Source: Adenophora triphylla var. japonica
Lineage: Eukaryota; Streptophyta; Magnoliopsida; Asterales; Campanulaceae
Length of the DNA stretch: 64,000 nt
NCBI GenBank assembly: GCA_022495995.1
Contig: JAFEMH010002087.1
Coordinates: 310,001-374,000, forward strand
Reading direction: 5' to 3'
The notes under the pieces: generated by a model
Databases searched by the model: none
Told to the model about the DNA's origin: nothing
The model's input: only the letters and a program-made list of their open reading frames with translations
Translations under genes and position numbers: made by a program
Shown here: positions 44,938 to 56,474 of the stretch, piece after piece
Layout: the number at the start of each line of letters is the position of its first letter
Numbering within the stretch: position 1 is the stretch's first letter

Positions 44938-45039
44938 ATTAGTTTTTTTAATATAGGTTTTTTTTCATTGATCTAACATTAAATATTAGTAAATATATGA
45001 AAATATTAAATTAAATAAGATACAAACGGAAATTAGGAT

Positions 45040-46660
45040 TAGTTTATGTAATGATTTGGTTTGGCGGTTTGTCCTCACGGTTCGGTTTGGGGTTGGAGTT
45101 TGGTCTTGCAGTTTGGTTTGGTTCGATTTAGTTTGATTTAGTATGGGAGGGTCAGATGATAAGTGTCTATTTTATAGACAGTTATATGCTAAATATATAC
45201 TTTATTTAGTATAGTTTTAATCATTTTAATTTAAATTAGCTCATATTTGTACTTGTTTCGCGAATTTTATATTTGATGGTATGTTGTTATGATTTAACAG
45301 GAGTTAGATACATTTTTGTAGTAAAAAGGGCATGCAGTAAAGCTTATGGGAGTAGAAGGATCAAAATTGGAAGAAAAAAAATTGGATCATACCAAACCAG
45401 CAGGTGCTTGACCGAGCACCCCATAGACTCGACTGAGCAGATCAAAGTCGAAAAGACATTTCTTCTGGAAAGTTGTGCTCGGCGATGTCATATGACTCGA
45501 CCGATCAGTACCTGTTATCAGCCAAAATGTGTCTTTTTAAAGTGAGTCTTTTGGGGAAATGGGTGCAACTTTTGACTCAAACACCTATAAATAGGACATG
45601 TAATCATTGATCCAAACATCTAGAAATGATTGTAAACATACTCAAATACAATTAGCAATTTATAAACATCATTATTTCGAGATTTGTAAGTTCTTAAGCA
45701 CTATTTTGGATATTGAAGAAATAAAGTTTTTTTAAAGTTTATTTTCAGCCATTGTTTTTCGAATAACTATCTATTTCCCTTCCTCATTATTTATGTCTAA
45801 TTTATCTTTTATGATATTTATCATGACTATTGAGTAATCCCCCAAATTATTGGGGTTGAAAACTCGATTTCATGTGTTCACCTTATTGAATCATGCTTCT
45901 TTCCTATTCCTCATCTTTTAATCAATTTTCTTCATTTAATTTTTAAACGCCTACGAATATAAAATCGTTCATATTTGTATGAATTCTAGTTAATCAAGAG
46001 ATGAAATTAGTAGTGAATCTTGATTAACAGAACCATATAAATTAAACTAGGCACTATTAATCACGAGAGTAGATTAATTGTATAAGGATGATCCTTTATT
46101 GGAAAGCACGTAATGGGTTTTGACTAATGTACGGAACCATCGAGAGAAAGGCCATGTTAGTCTAAAAATACATGTGCTATCTTGCTTGATCGTTATAAGG
46201 TAGCACGAATAGCGTATCATCCTTGATTATGACTTGATCATTTTTATAAAAAGCATGGTTGTTTGTTGAATACATGGTTGTTTGAGTCCCAATCCTGTGA
46301 ATACCTTTATCATTTAGAATTCAACCTAAGTTAGAGTTGATAATCATAAACAAAACGAATCCCCCCCCAATCCATTTTTCATAATTATCAAGTAAAAGCA
46401 AGTATTAATCCATAGTAACATTGTACTCATGGGATCGACCCGCATTTGCCATTTCTATACTACATATACACCGTGTACTTGCGGTATTAAAATAAGCCGT
46501 TAAGTTTTGGCTTGACATCAGACCACAAACCAAACCGAATCATGTGATTTACCAATATTTGAAACCGAATCGAACCATTCATGCTTGAAAACCAAACCAC
46601 ATGGTTTGGTTTGGTTCGGTCTTAAACCCCGATTTGAACCGAACCACTTACACCCCTAAC
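45040..46660. repeat. GGTTTGGTTCGG-rich repeat, split by a solo LTR
   Basis: Left part 45040-45156 has TTTGGCGGTTTG, GGTTCGGTTTGGGG and GGTTTGGTTCGATTT. The right part 46523-46660 has the opposite strand first (CCACAAACCAAACCGAATC) and then a small hairpin around ACCAAACCACATGGTTTGGT (46595-46614). Such degenerate repeats are common in plant DNA; no class is assigned. Confidence 0.6.
45157..46517 (+). mobile_element. Solo LTR (1361 bp), distant relative of the E1 LTR
   Basis: Begins TGATAAGTGTCTATTTTATAG and ends GGCTTGACA, with TCAGA duplicated at 45152-45156 and 46518-46522. Order of blocks follows the E1 LTR: a motif-rich U3 (CTTGACCGAGCA, CTCGACTGAGCA, CTCGACCGATCA), CCTATAAATAGG, GAATCTTGATTAACAGAACC, and GGGATCGACCCGCATTTGCC near the end. 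A short frame at 45273-45545 runs through it and is not a gene. Confidence 0.93.
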
Positions 46661-47164
46661 AATAATCTAACAAATAGATTATTATCCTAACTCAATTCAG
46701 GAATTAAAGTTTCAACAAGCCAAACGACTCCAGGGATAAAATCCAAATATGCACGACAATTTTATAAAATATATCAAAGTCTCCCTAAAACAAAAACCCT
46801 AGCATATTATTTATACTAGTACTAATGAAGATTCTAGAATAAAACCCTAATAACTTATTTAAAATTCTATCGACTAAAATATCCCTAATCTAAAAATATT
46901 TATAGAAATAAAATTGATAATAGTAATATTACTGCGTTTCGAATACTAAATCTAAACAAATAAAACAAAAACAAGAACCATCTCGGTCAACTCTTGTCAA
47001 CTTGAACGGTGGTTCTAATAATAAGGCACGGTTGTGCTTATTCTTGGTCCTCCTCGGTTTAGTCTCGTCCTAGATTCTCGTGCTACATCATTCTCGCTTT
47101 CCTGAAAAGATCTCGACCCCGAGTTCACATCTAAGGTATGAAAACGACAATGCCAAGTAAAAAG
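46655..47164 (-). repeat. Family A-B, LTR-like segment A copy 1
   Basis: Matches 56020-56474 and 58740 onward (AATAATCTAACAAATAGATT, GAATTAAAGTTTCAACAAG, CTTGGTCCTCC, GTGCTACATCATTCTCGCTT). It has lost its first ~25 bases and is interrupted at 47164 by the copia element; segment B resumes at 55027. Confidence 0.8.
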
Positions 47165-48540
47165 TGTTGGGGTTACACACGCAGCGGAAGACTTGAAATA
47201 AATCACAAAACCCTAGCAATGAATCTGTCTAATATGAATAGATTAAAATTATGAATATAGATTTACTAACCTTTGTTGCGATTTTGTCTTTCGTACTCGA
47301 ATTCGTAATCCAATTGAATCATAAACGAAACTTTGATATTCTCCTTATGATGAATCAACGATGAAAGGTCTTCAAGATTTAGGTGATAAAGCAACCACCC
47401 TCTATTGGTAATCCACACGGGAACGAGCCAAGATCTATATCTTGTTGAATTGCTAGATGATCCTTGATTGTTGAAACCTTTTCAACATTCTATGGCTGTT
47501 ATGGAATGGTGTTTTGATCTTTAATTCGTAATCAAAATCAAGGAATTAGTGTTTCATAAACCCTAATTTTTATATATCCTGGCTGTGGCAAAAGGATTTT
47601 ATTTATATTTTATAAATATTCCTAACAGTTAGGGAGAAAACCCTAATTCCTAAACCAAACCGGAATAGGTCAGGCGCTGGGCGCGATCGCCCCTTTTGTC
47701 CAGAGATTGAGCGCGATAGCCCCCTCCATAGCGCGCGATCGCCCCTTTTATCCAGAGACTGGACGCGATCGCCCCCTTCCATGGCACGCGATCGCCCCCT
47801 CTGATTTTCCATATTTGAGCCATTTTTCAATTCGTTCTTTGTGTGTGACCCTATAGGAATTATATTTATGTTGGTAGGGAGTTGAAACTTCAATCCTCAC
47901 AAGACGTAAGTGGTTTCTAGCAAGCTATTATGTCCATCCAATTAATATAACATCAAAGCTTGATTCCTTGATAGATCATTGCCACAATCCCTTTGTCTCA
48001 CGATGTCATATTGAACATAAGTCATGGTCCTCGTTAACTCATATTGTTCAATGCTTTCTCGATTCCGAATACGTTGATAATCCAAGTGCATTTGATCTTT
48101 ATCAAATCTCTTGAGTGTGGCCACACATTTCATCAACACAATTCATCGAGGGGCCCAAGCAGACATCTCTCTTTATGAGGGACAAATCCCATCTTGACTT
48201 ATTATTCTTCCCTACAAGAATCCAGTTCTGTAAACATAGCCCTTATTGCTATCCTATTAAAGATAGTGTTAGACTACATCAAACACAACGTTCATCATGT
48301 GGAAGACGATAATAATCTCAGGTACTAAGGATTCTAATGACACGACTATCATGAGATTTAATCATGACATATATGACCATAGACCATGTCATAAATCTCA
48401 TAGATGGGTCAGTCCATTACCTTGTTCTTTAACAAGTACCTATAAGTGTAATGTGCATCCCCATGCATATAATCATCTCTATGATTATCCATTACCAACT
48501 TATACTAGTTATTCAGAATAACTAGGGCATAACACCAACA
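47165..48540 (-). repeat. Copia 3' LTR (1376 bp)
   Basis: Plus-strand limits TGTTGGGGTTAC and CACCAACA. GCGATCGC occurs at 47683-47690, 47735-47742, 47765-47772 and 47788-47795, with a damaged GCGATAGC near 47713. It lacks about 117 bp present near the end of the other LTR, and AGTTT near the start. Confidence 0.93.
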
Positions 48541-48566
48541 ATCTCCCACTTGCACTAGGCCCAATC

Positions 48567-51500
48567 TCATATGTATCGTATACCCATGGACCTAACATGA
48601 CCATCATGTTTTGCTTGTGCGAGGGGCTTTATAAGCGGATCTCCTATGTTATCGTTGGTTGATACTTTGCATATCTTAACGTCTCCTCTTTCTTTGAATT
48701 CTCAAATGAGGTGGAAAGGTCTAAGTATGTATTTGGATCGTTGATGTGACCTTGGTTCCTTTGCTTGGGCAATGGCACCATTGTTGTCACAATAAAGTTC
48801 CACCAGATTAGTGATACTTGGAACGACTTCCAAATCACTTATGAACATCTTGATCCAAACTGCCTCTTTAGCTGCATCGGATGCCGCTATATATTCGGCC
48901 TCAGTTGTAGAATCGGCTATGGTACTCTGCTTGGAACTCTTCCAACAAATCGCACCTCTGTTAAGCATAAACACAAACCCTGATTGCGATCTAAAATCAA
49001 ATTTGTAAGTTTGGAAGCTTGCATCTGTGTAACCCTTTACAACAAGATCATCTTCCATTCCTCCAAATAACAAGAACGCATCCTTAGTCTTTCTCAAGTA
49101 CTTAAGGATCGTCTTAACTGCCATCCAATGGTTTTCACCAGGATCATATTGGTATCTGCTCGTCATGCTTAGAGTATACGAGACATCAGGTCTGGTACAA
49201 ATCATGATATACATGATAGATCCAATTGTCGAAGCATATGAAATATCATTCATTCTCTTTCGCTCACCAGTTGTCTTAGGACACTGAGTCTTGCTAAGAG
49301 TAATATCATGGCCCATTGGCAAGTTTCCTCTCTTAGAATTTTCCATCTTGAATCTTCTAAGAACTTTGTCAATGTAAGTACTTTGACTCAAACCAATCAT
49401 CCTTTTAGATCTATCTCTATAGATCTTGATGACAAGGATGTATGCGGCTTCACCCATATCTTTCATTGAGAAACACTTCCCTAACCAAGACTTGACAGTT
49501 TGAAGTGCAGAAATGTCATTTCCAATAAGTAAGATATCATTGACATACAATATTAGAAATAGTACTACGCTCCCATTGAACTTCATGTATACAAATGGTT
49601 CATCTTCATTCTTGATGAAGCCAAACTCTTTGATCGATTCATCAAAACGAAGATTCCAACTCCTAGAAGCTTGCTTCAACCCATATATGGATCTTTGCAA
49701 CTTGCATACTTTATTACAATTTCTTGGATCGACAAACCCTTCAGGCTGTGTCATGTACACATCCTCAAGTAGCTTCCCATTTAGGAAAGCTGTTTTGACA
49801 TTCATTTTCCATATCTCATAGTCGTAATATGCGGAAATGGCAATTAAAATTCTAACAGACTTAAGCATTGCAACTAGCAAAAAGGTTTCATCATAGTTAA
49901 TACCATGAATTTGCCTATATCCATTTGCTATAAGCCTAGCCTTGTAAGTATGCACCTTCTCATCCATATCGGTCTTCTTCTTGAAGACCCACTTGCACCC
50001 GATGGTTTTTACACTTTCAGGTGGATCAATCAAGTTCCAAACTTGATTTTCATGCATGGATTGTAATTCGGATTCCATGGCTCCTAGCCATTTATCCGAA
50101 TCAGGAGTGTACATCGCCTCTTGATAGGAAGTAGGTTCATCATTCTCAGTGACTTCCACTTCATTACTTTTCGATATGAGAAATCCATATCTCTCGGGTT
50201 CGAATCGTAACCTATCCGATCTACGATGGACTTGTGTATCTTGAATCGGTTCCACAACTCCTTGTAAACTTGGTTCCGTCTCTACTCTCGGTTCCATGTT
50301 ATCTTCGGACTCTTGAACTTCTTCAAGATTAATTTTACTCCCACTATATCCTTTATTGAGAAACTGTTTCTCAAGAAAAGTACCATATTGAGCAACAAAC
50401 ACTTTGTTCTCATTGCGATTGTAAAATTATCCTTTAGTTTTCTTAGGATAACCAACGAAAATAAGTTTGTCAAATTTTGGTGCTAACTTATCGGAGACAA
50501 GTCTCTTCACATAAGCTTCGCAACCCCAAATCTTCATGAAAAACAAATTTACTTTTCTTCCATGCCACATCTCATGTGGGGTCTTAGGAGCCGATTTAGT
50601 AGGGACTCTGTTTAGTGTGAACGCAGCAGTCTCTAATGCATGTCCCCAAAAGGAAATAGGAAGGTCAACTTGACTCATCATCGAATGAACCATGTCCAAC
50701 AAGGTTCTATTCCTCCTCTCAGACACACCATTCCATTGTGGTGTTTCGGGTGGAGTCAACTCTGAAACAATTTCACAGTTTTTGAGATGATTGTCAAACT
50801 CTTTGCTTAAATATTCACCACCTCGATCGGATCGACGTACTTTAATAGTTTTGCCAAGTTGATTTTGTACTTCATTTTGAAATATTTTAAATATCACAAA
50901 CAATTCCCTTTTGGACTTCATCAGATAGACATAGTCATATCTAGATAAGTCATCAGTAAATGTAATGAAATACCAAAATCCTCTCTTAGCAATGCTACTT
51001 AATGGTCCACTTACATCTGTATGTAATAGGGCCAATAAGTCACTAGCCCTTCCACTACTCTTAGTGTGAGGTGGTTTGGTCATTTTACCCAATAAACAAG
51101 ATTCACATATCTCGTATGATTCATAATCATGTGAGTCTAAAAGTCCATCTTTATAGAGTTTAGAAATAAGTTTCTCATTTATATGATCAAGCCGGCAATG
51201 CCAAATGAATGTGTTGTTCACATCATTCGGTTTAGATTTCTTATTTACATTATAGATATCTTCAACATCATTTTGTTTCTCAACATCAAGGATATAAAGG
51301 CCATTAAATGAATTTACAATACAATAAAGCATATCATTTAAATAAATAGAAAACTTCTTATTCTCAATAAGAAACCTATATTCTTCATTATCCAAACAAG
51401 AAACAGAAATAATATTCCTACTCAAATCCGGAACATAATAACAATTGTTCAAAACAAGTACTAGTCCACTAGGTAAAGTGACTTCATAAGTTCCTACGGC

Positions 51501-51788
51501 TAATGCAGCAACTCTTACTCCATTTTCCACACATAGGTCTACTTCACCTTCTTTGAGTAGCTTTCTATTCTTTAGTCCCTGCACATTTAAACAAATGTGA
51601 GATCCACATCCGGTATTCAATACCCAAGAACAAGAAGTAGAAAGGAAAATATATATCATATAGATACCTGAATCAGTAGCAATCGTATTGCCCTTCTTCG
51701 CTTTTAGGCCTTCCTTATAAGCCTTGCAATTTCGCTTCCAATAACAAACCACTTGGCAATGGTAGCAAATTGCATCATTTTGAGACAC
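48567..51788 (-). pseudogene. pol: Copia zinc knuckle, protease, integrase, RT and RNase H
   Basis: Minus strand. First frame (51788-50427): zinc knuckle CYHCQVVCYWKRNCKAY, where the usual histidine is tyrosine; protease WVLNTGCGSHIC, where the usual D-S/T-G is N-T-G; integrase with HIWHCRLDH, CESCLLGKM, LLHTDVSGPL, VRRSDRGGEYL and NGVSERRNRTL. A stop after FVGYPKKTKG ends it. Second frame (50402-48702): RT with IGCKWVFKKK, WKMNVKTAFLNG (usual MDVKTAF), YVNDILLIGND (usual YVDD), then RNase H with VKGYTDASFQ, ADSTTEAEYIAASDAA and YCDNNGAIAQAKEPRSHQRS. A TGA at 48704-48702 replaces an arginine codon; sense continues to a stop at 48569-48567, beside the polypurine tract. Confidence 0.93.
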
Positions 51789-52545
51789 TTTGGGTTTAGC
51801 CTCTTCGGCATTGGCAACTTTTGCCTTAGGTTTAACAACCTTTGCTTTACCTTCTTTACCTTCCTTTTTGAACCCCTTCCTTTGTTAATCATTAACAAAT
51901 TTGCGGTACTAGGCTTCTTGATATTTTTCTCTGCAGTCTTAAGCATCGCATGTAATTCTGACAAATTTTTCTCCATTCCACTCATGCTATTGTTCATAAT
52001 GAAATGACCATAACTTTCAGGCAATGAATTCAATATCGTATTCGTTGTGAGTTCCAAACTCATAGGATACCCAAGCCTATCAAGGTGCTCAATATATCCT
52101 TTCATCTTAAGGACATGAGAACCTACCGACTTCCCCTCTTGCATCTTGCATTCATTAAGAGCCTTCACCACATCATACATCTTTTACTTAGCTTGCACTT
52201 GGAACATTTTCTTTAAGCGTTGTGCTAGGTCAAAAGCAGCTTCCATGTGTTCAAGGTCCTTCTGAAGAGCCTTACACATGGTGGCAAGCATAAGGCAAGC
52301 AACATCATTAGAATCATCAACATGTTTCTTATGTTGCTCCTTATCTGCCCTTGCAGCATTGGCAGCGGGTTTTGCAAGAATAGGTTCGTCGAACGTACAA
52401 TTTCTTTTCTTGCCTAAGAACAATTCTTAAGCCTCTGATCCAATCAGAATAGTTTTTGCCGTTCTCTTCGAGCTTGTCATTCTCAGGACGGATCGCGATG
52501 ACAAGGGTTGATTATTGTGTAATGCCATTCTACAATAAGATACAC
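51704..52545 (-). pseudogene. gag: Copia gag
   Basis: Minus strand. Readable pieces are ENGKNYSDWIRGLRIVLR (about 52470-52410, needing a shift), FLGKKRNCTFDEP, LMLATMCKALQKDLEHMEAA, and after a TAA at 52184 VVKALNECKMQEGKSVGSHV and LNSLPESYGHFIMNNSMSGM. This is the UBN2-type gag of plant copia elements. At 51790-51700 the gag and pol frames overlap. Confidence 0.85.
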
Positions 52546-53518
52546 AAACAATATGAACACATATAAGTATCAATTCATTTACCATCTAAGAGACAAATAA
52601 TGTATTTCATAAATACTCCCACTAAATTATACACCTTCAAATTTAAGCATGTATCATATAATTATAATGGGCGAAGATCCATATTTCATTTAATTTTGGT
52701 TTAACTGAGTCAATGCCCGAAATCAAGTTATTTAGGTAGATAACACTTATCAATTATATCATATATGACTCTTAGATCTTTTATGAGATTCTAGACATCT
52801 TATGTCAACACATGTTTTAATCTCATCTATGCCTTGGGTCAAAACTCTTTTGAAATCACCAATTAAGTTTAACCTTTTTCAAACGTATGAGACACATAGA
52901 ACGATGCACCCAACTGAGTCGAAACTATACCAACCGTTTTCTCATCTTGATCTATATTAAGATATAATGATGCACCCAACTGAGACGAAACTATATCAAA
53001 ATACCTTAATATTTCACAAGTGTTCTAATCAAGGGGTGGCATAAAACTTAAACATTTAAGAAAGTTTTTCCATATAGCAACAAACATCGCATGGTTGTAT
53101 ATGAAACTTATGTGTACATAATCATGAACATGGAATTTCACATAATATCCTACTTTAGGATCATCCAAATAATCATGTAATAAATAACAATTATTAACTA
53201 CATAATTATTCAATTCTCAAAATTTAAGAATTCAAATAATCATGTTAATCGAATTAAATATGACCATCAAATCCTAAATAAACAATTTGTTTCAATTTGA
53301 GAATTTACTAATCTAATTAATCAAATTAAAGAGATCAATAACCCATGTAGAAGATTAATTTCATCAATCTTCTATTAATCATAATCATATTATATCGCAT
53401 ATAATTGTTTCATAAAACAATACATATAAAATCATCAATCTATATCATCTAGCATGTTAAAGCATATAATCCAATTATATCTAGCATGCCAATTTTAACC
53501 TAATCATGATTAAACGTA
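52546..53518 (-). other. Copia untranslated leader, ~1 kb
   Basis: AT-rich, no coding region. The phrase GATGCACCCAACTGAG followed by TCGAAACTAT or ACGAAACTAT occurs twice (52902-52930 and 52971-52996). A leader of this length between primer site and gag is long for copia. Confidence 0.65.
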
Positions 53519-53531
53519 GCTCTGATACCAC

Positions 53532-55026
53532 TGTTGAGTTTTGGGGTTACATACGCAGCAGAAGACTTGGAATAAATCACAAAATTCTAGCCATGAATCC
53601 GTCTAATATGAATAGATTAAAATTATGAATATAGATTTACTAACCTTTGTTGCGATTTTGTATTTCGTACTCGAATTCGTAATCCAATTGAATCGTAGAT
53701 GAAACTTTGATCTTCTCCTTGTGATGAATCAACGATGAAAGGTCTTCAAGCTTTAGGTGATAAAGCAACCACCCTCTATTGGTAATCCACACGCGAACAA
53801 ACCAAGATCTATATTTTGTTGGATTGCTAGAAGATCCTTGATTGTTGAAATATTTTCAACAATCTATGGATGTTATGGAATGGTGTTTTGATCTTTAAAT
53901 CGTAATCAAAATCAAGGAATTAGTATTTCATAAACCCTAATTTTCATATATCTTGGTTGAAGCAAAAGGGTTTTATTTATACTTTATAAATATCCCTAAC
54001 AGTTAGGGAGAAAACCCTAATTCCTAAACCAAGCTGGAACAGGTCAGGCGCTGGGCATGATCGCCCCTCCGGGGCGTGCGATAGCCTCTTTTGTCCAGAG
54101 ATTGAGCGCGATCGCGCCCTCCATTGCGCGCGATCGCCTCCTTCCATGGCGCGTGATTTCCTCCTCTGATTTTCCATATTTGAGCCTTTTTTCAATACGT
54201 TCTTTGTGTGTGACCCTATAGGAATTATATTTATGTTGTTAGTGAGTTGAAACATCAATCCTCACAAGACATAAGTGGTTTCTAGCAAGACATTATGTCC
54301 ACCCAATTGATATAACATCAAAGCTTGATTCCTTGATAGATCATTGCCACAATCCCTTTGTTTCACGATGTCATATTGAACATAAGTCATGGTCCACGTC
54401 AACTCATATTGTTCAATGCTTTCTCGATTCCGAATATGTTGATAATCCAAGTGCATTTGATCTCTATCAAATCTCTTGAGTGTGACCACACATTTCATCA
54501 ACATAATTCATCGAGGGGCCCAAGCAGATATCTCTCTTTACGAGGGACAAATCCCATCTTGACTTATCATTCTTCCCTACAAGAATCTAGTCGTGCCAAC
54601 ATAACCCTTATTGCTATCCTATTAAAGATAGTGTTAGACTACATCAAACACAACGTTCATCATGTGGAAGACGATGATAATCTCAGGTACTAAGAATTCT
54701 ATGACACGACTATCATGAGATTTAATCATGACATATATGACCATAGACCATGTCATAAATCTCATAGATGGGTCAGTCCAGTACCTTGTTCTCTAACAAG
54801 TACCTATAAGTGTAATGTTCATCCCCGTGCATATAATCATCTCTATGATTATCCATTACCAACTTATACTAGTTATTCAGAATAACTAGGGACACAGAAT
54901 ATTATAATAAACATGTAAAACATATAATATTCAAGATAAACATTCTCTGTTATAAATGGTAAATATGATTACATAACTATATTAACTATGAGTCAAAATA
55001 GTTATACGCCTAGGGCATAACCAACA
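53532..55026 (-). repeat. Copia 5' LTR (1495 bp)
   Basis: Plus-strand limits TGTTGAGTTTTGGGG and AACCAACA. GCGATCGC is mostly decayed here (ATGATCGCCC, GCGATAGCC, GCGATCGCGCC, GCGATCGCC near 54058-54140). It keeps the 117-bp segment (54891-55008 region) missing from the partner LTR. Confidence 0.93.
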
Positions 55027-56009
55027 AATACTTCGAATATAATTGTTTCTTTAGCATGGTGAAATTTGGGATAGCTTGAAACGATCTGTCTCATCTTAAT
55101 AAACATTTTGAATAAATCTGTCTTTTTAGCTCAAATTGATGCAATATAATTTCTTTCGAATATAAAATTATTTCCTCCTGCCATATCAGAATTGCAGTTT
55201 GAATAATTTCATACGGAACATACAACTCTTTTCCCAAGTCAACTTTACATGTATCTTTGCCATCCTCACCATCCTCATCCACTTCAACAACAATGCGCAA
55301 TTCATCTTCTAATTTACAATTAACGTTCCCCTACTCTGAAGCCATATTATCATTATTTGTCTTTAAAATTGTTTCTTTTGGAGCTGATTCTCCAACCACG
55401 GAAAGAAATTATTACAAACCCCCTCCCCTTAGAAACCTTTATTCGAGTTTAGGATTCGATTTACGAATCCGATTACAAAACAATCTTTTCCATTTGAATC
55501 TAAACCCCTTCATTCTGCCGGCGAATAATGTTGAGTGGGTTTTCCACGTCCTACATTTTCTCTGCAAACCCCTGCCTGTTGTATAGGGTTGACATTATTC
55601 TTGTGATTCTGCAAAAATACCTCGATCAGAGCACAAAATTCTTCAGTAGCACGTCAATGTTCTTCGGTAGCACGTTCATATTCTGCAAATCTTCGTGCTT
55701 TCAACCTTCAATTTTTCTCAGTATAATAATCGATTTTGTCAGCATAATATTTGATTCTATCCTATGTCCCTGCCTAGCCGATCGTTCTGCAGTTGCTCGA
55801 TTCAAATCTCCCATTAATTTATATTTCTTCAAACGTCGATCATGTTGGTCTGCTTTGTCCAATTCTTCATCCTCCAACTCCAGGAAATATTGTTCCTAAT
55901 GTCGAGCACGATTTAGACAAATAATGATTGCATGAATAGCATCATATATGTCGTTGTTATTACCTTCGGTAATCGCCATCTTCCCAGGATTTAACCTGCT
56001 CTGATGCCA
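55027..56009 (-). mobile_element. Family A-B, internal segment B copy 1
   Basis: On the minus strand a primer-site-like TGGCATCAGAGC (56009-55998) is followed by an ATG at 55979 (MAITEGNNNDIYDAIHAII) that hits TAG near 55900; LELEDEELDKADQHDRRLKK and YKLMGDLNRAT continue in the same frame. Farther on, at 55300-55130, VVEVDEDGEDGKDTCKVDLG and KELYVPYEIIQTAI are open. Copy 2 conserves the same pieces, including the TAG. I do not recognise the protein. No RT or integrase is present. Confidence 0.7.
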
Positions 56010-56011
56010 GC

Positions 56012-56474
56012 TGACGCAGCGTAATACAACTATAATAACAGTAATCTACCAAATAGATTATTGACCTAACCCAATACATGAATTATGGTTTCAACAATCC
56101 AAACAGCACAATTTTATAAATATATCAAAAATACAAAAACCCTAGCATATCAACTAAAGTACCAAACCATATCGACTAATATACCCCTAATATAAATCAC
56201 TAAAAGAAATAATAACGATAATAGTAATATTCTTTGCGATCCGAATACTAAATTTAAACAAATAAAACAAAAACAAGAACCAAAAGTCTCGGTAAACTCT
56301 TTTCAACTTGCACGGTCATGTTAATAATAAGGAAATGTCGTGCTGCTTCTTCTTCTTGGTCCTCCATTTGGCCTCGTCCTATCTTCTTGTGCTACATCAT
56401 TCTCGCTTTCCTGAATAGAACTCGACCCCGAGATCATATACGAGTTCTGAAAACGACCATATCAAGTAAAAAGA
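56012..56474 (-). repeat. Family A-B, LTR-like segment A copy 2
   Basis: Starts TGACGCAGCG two bases from the primer site, as an LTR should, and resembles 46655-47164 throughout. Its other border is uncertain: CA ends occur at 56464 and possibly earlier, before the CTTCTTCTTGGTCCTCC tract (a purine tract on the minus strand). Confidence 0.7.

Larger units (their letters stand above)
47165..55026 (-). mobile_element. Full-length Ty1/copia element
   Basis: LTRs lie at 47165-48540 and 53532-55026. The primer site GCTCTGATACCA (plus strand, 53519-53530) is the complement of TGGTATCAGAGC, the tRNA-iMet type. The polypurine tract is the complement of ATCTCCCACTTGCACTA at 48541-48557. Coding order on the minus strand is gag, protease, integrase, RT, RNase H, which is the copia order. 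Several stops and catalytic-site changes make it defective. Flanks AAAAG and AATAC do not match, but the paralogous site at 56465-56480 (GTAAAAAGATACTTCG) shows what the empty site looked like. Confidence 0.93.

Noticed and set aside
45273..45545. 90-codon plus-strand frame
   Set aside because: Lies wholly within the solo LTR at 45157-46517.
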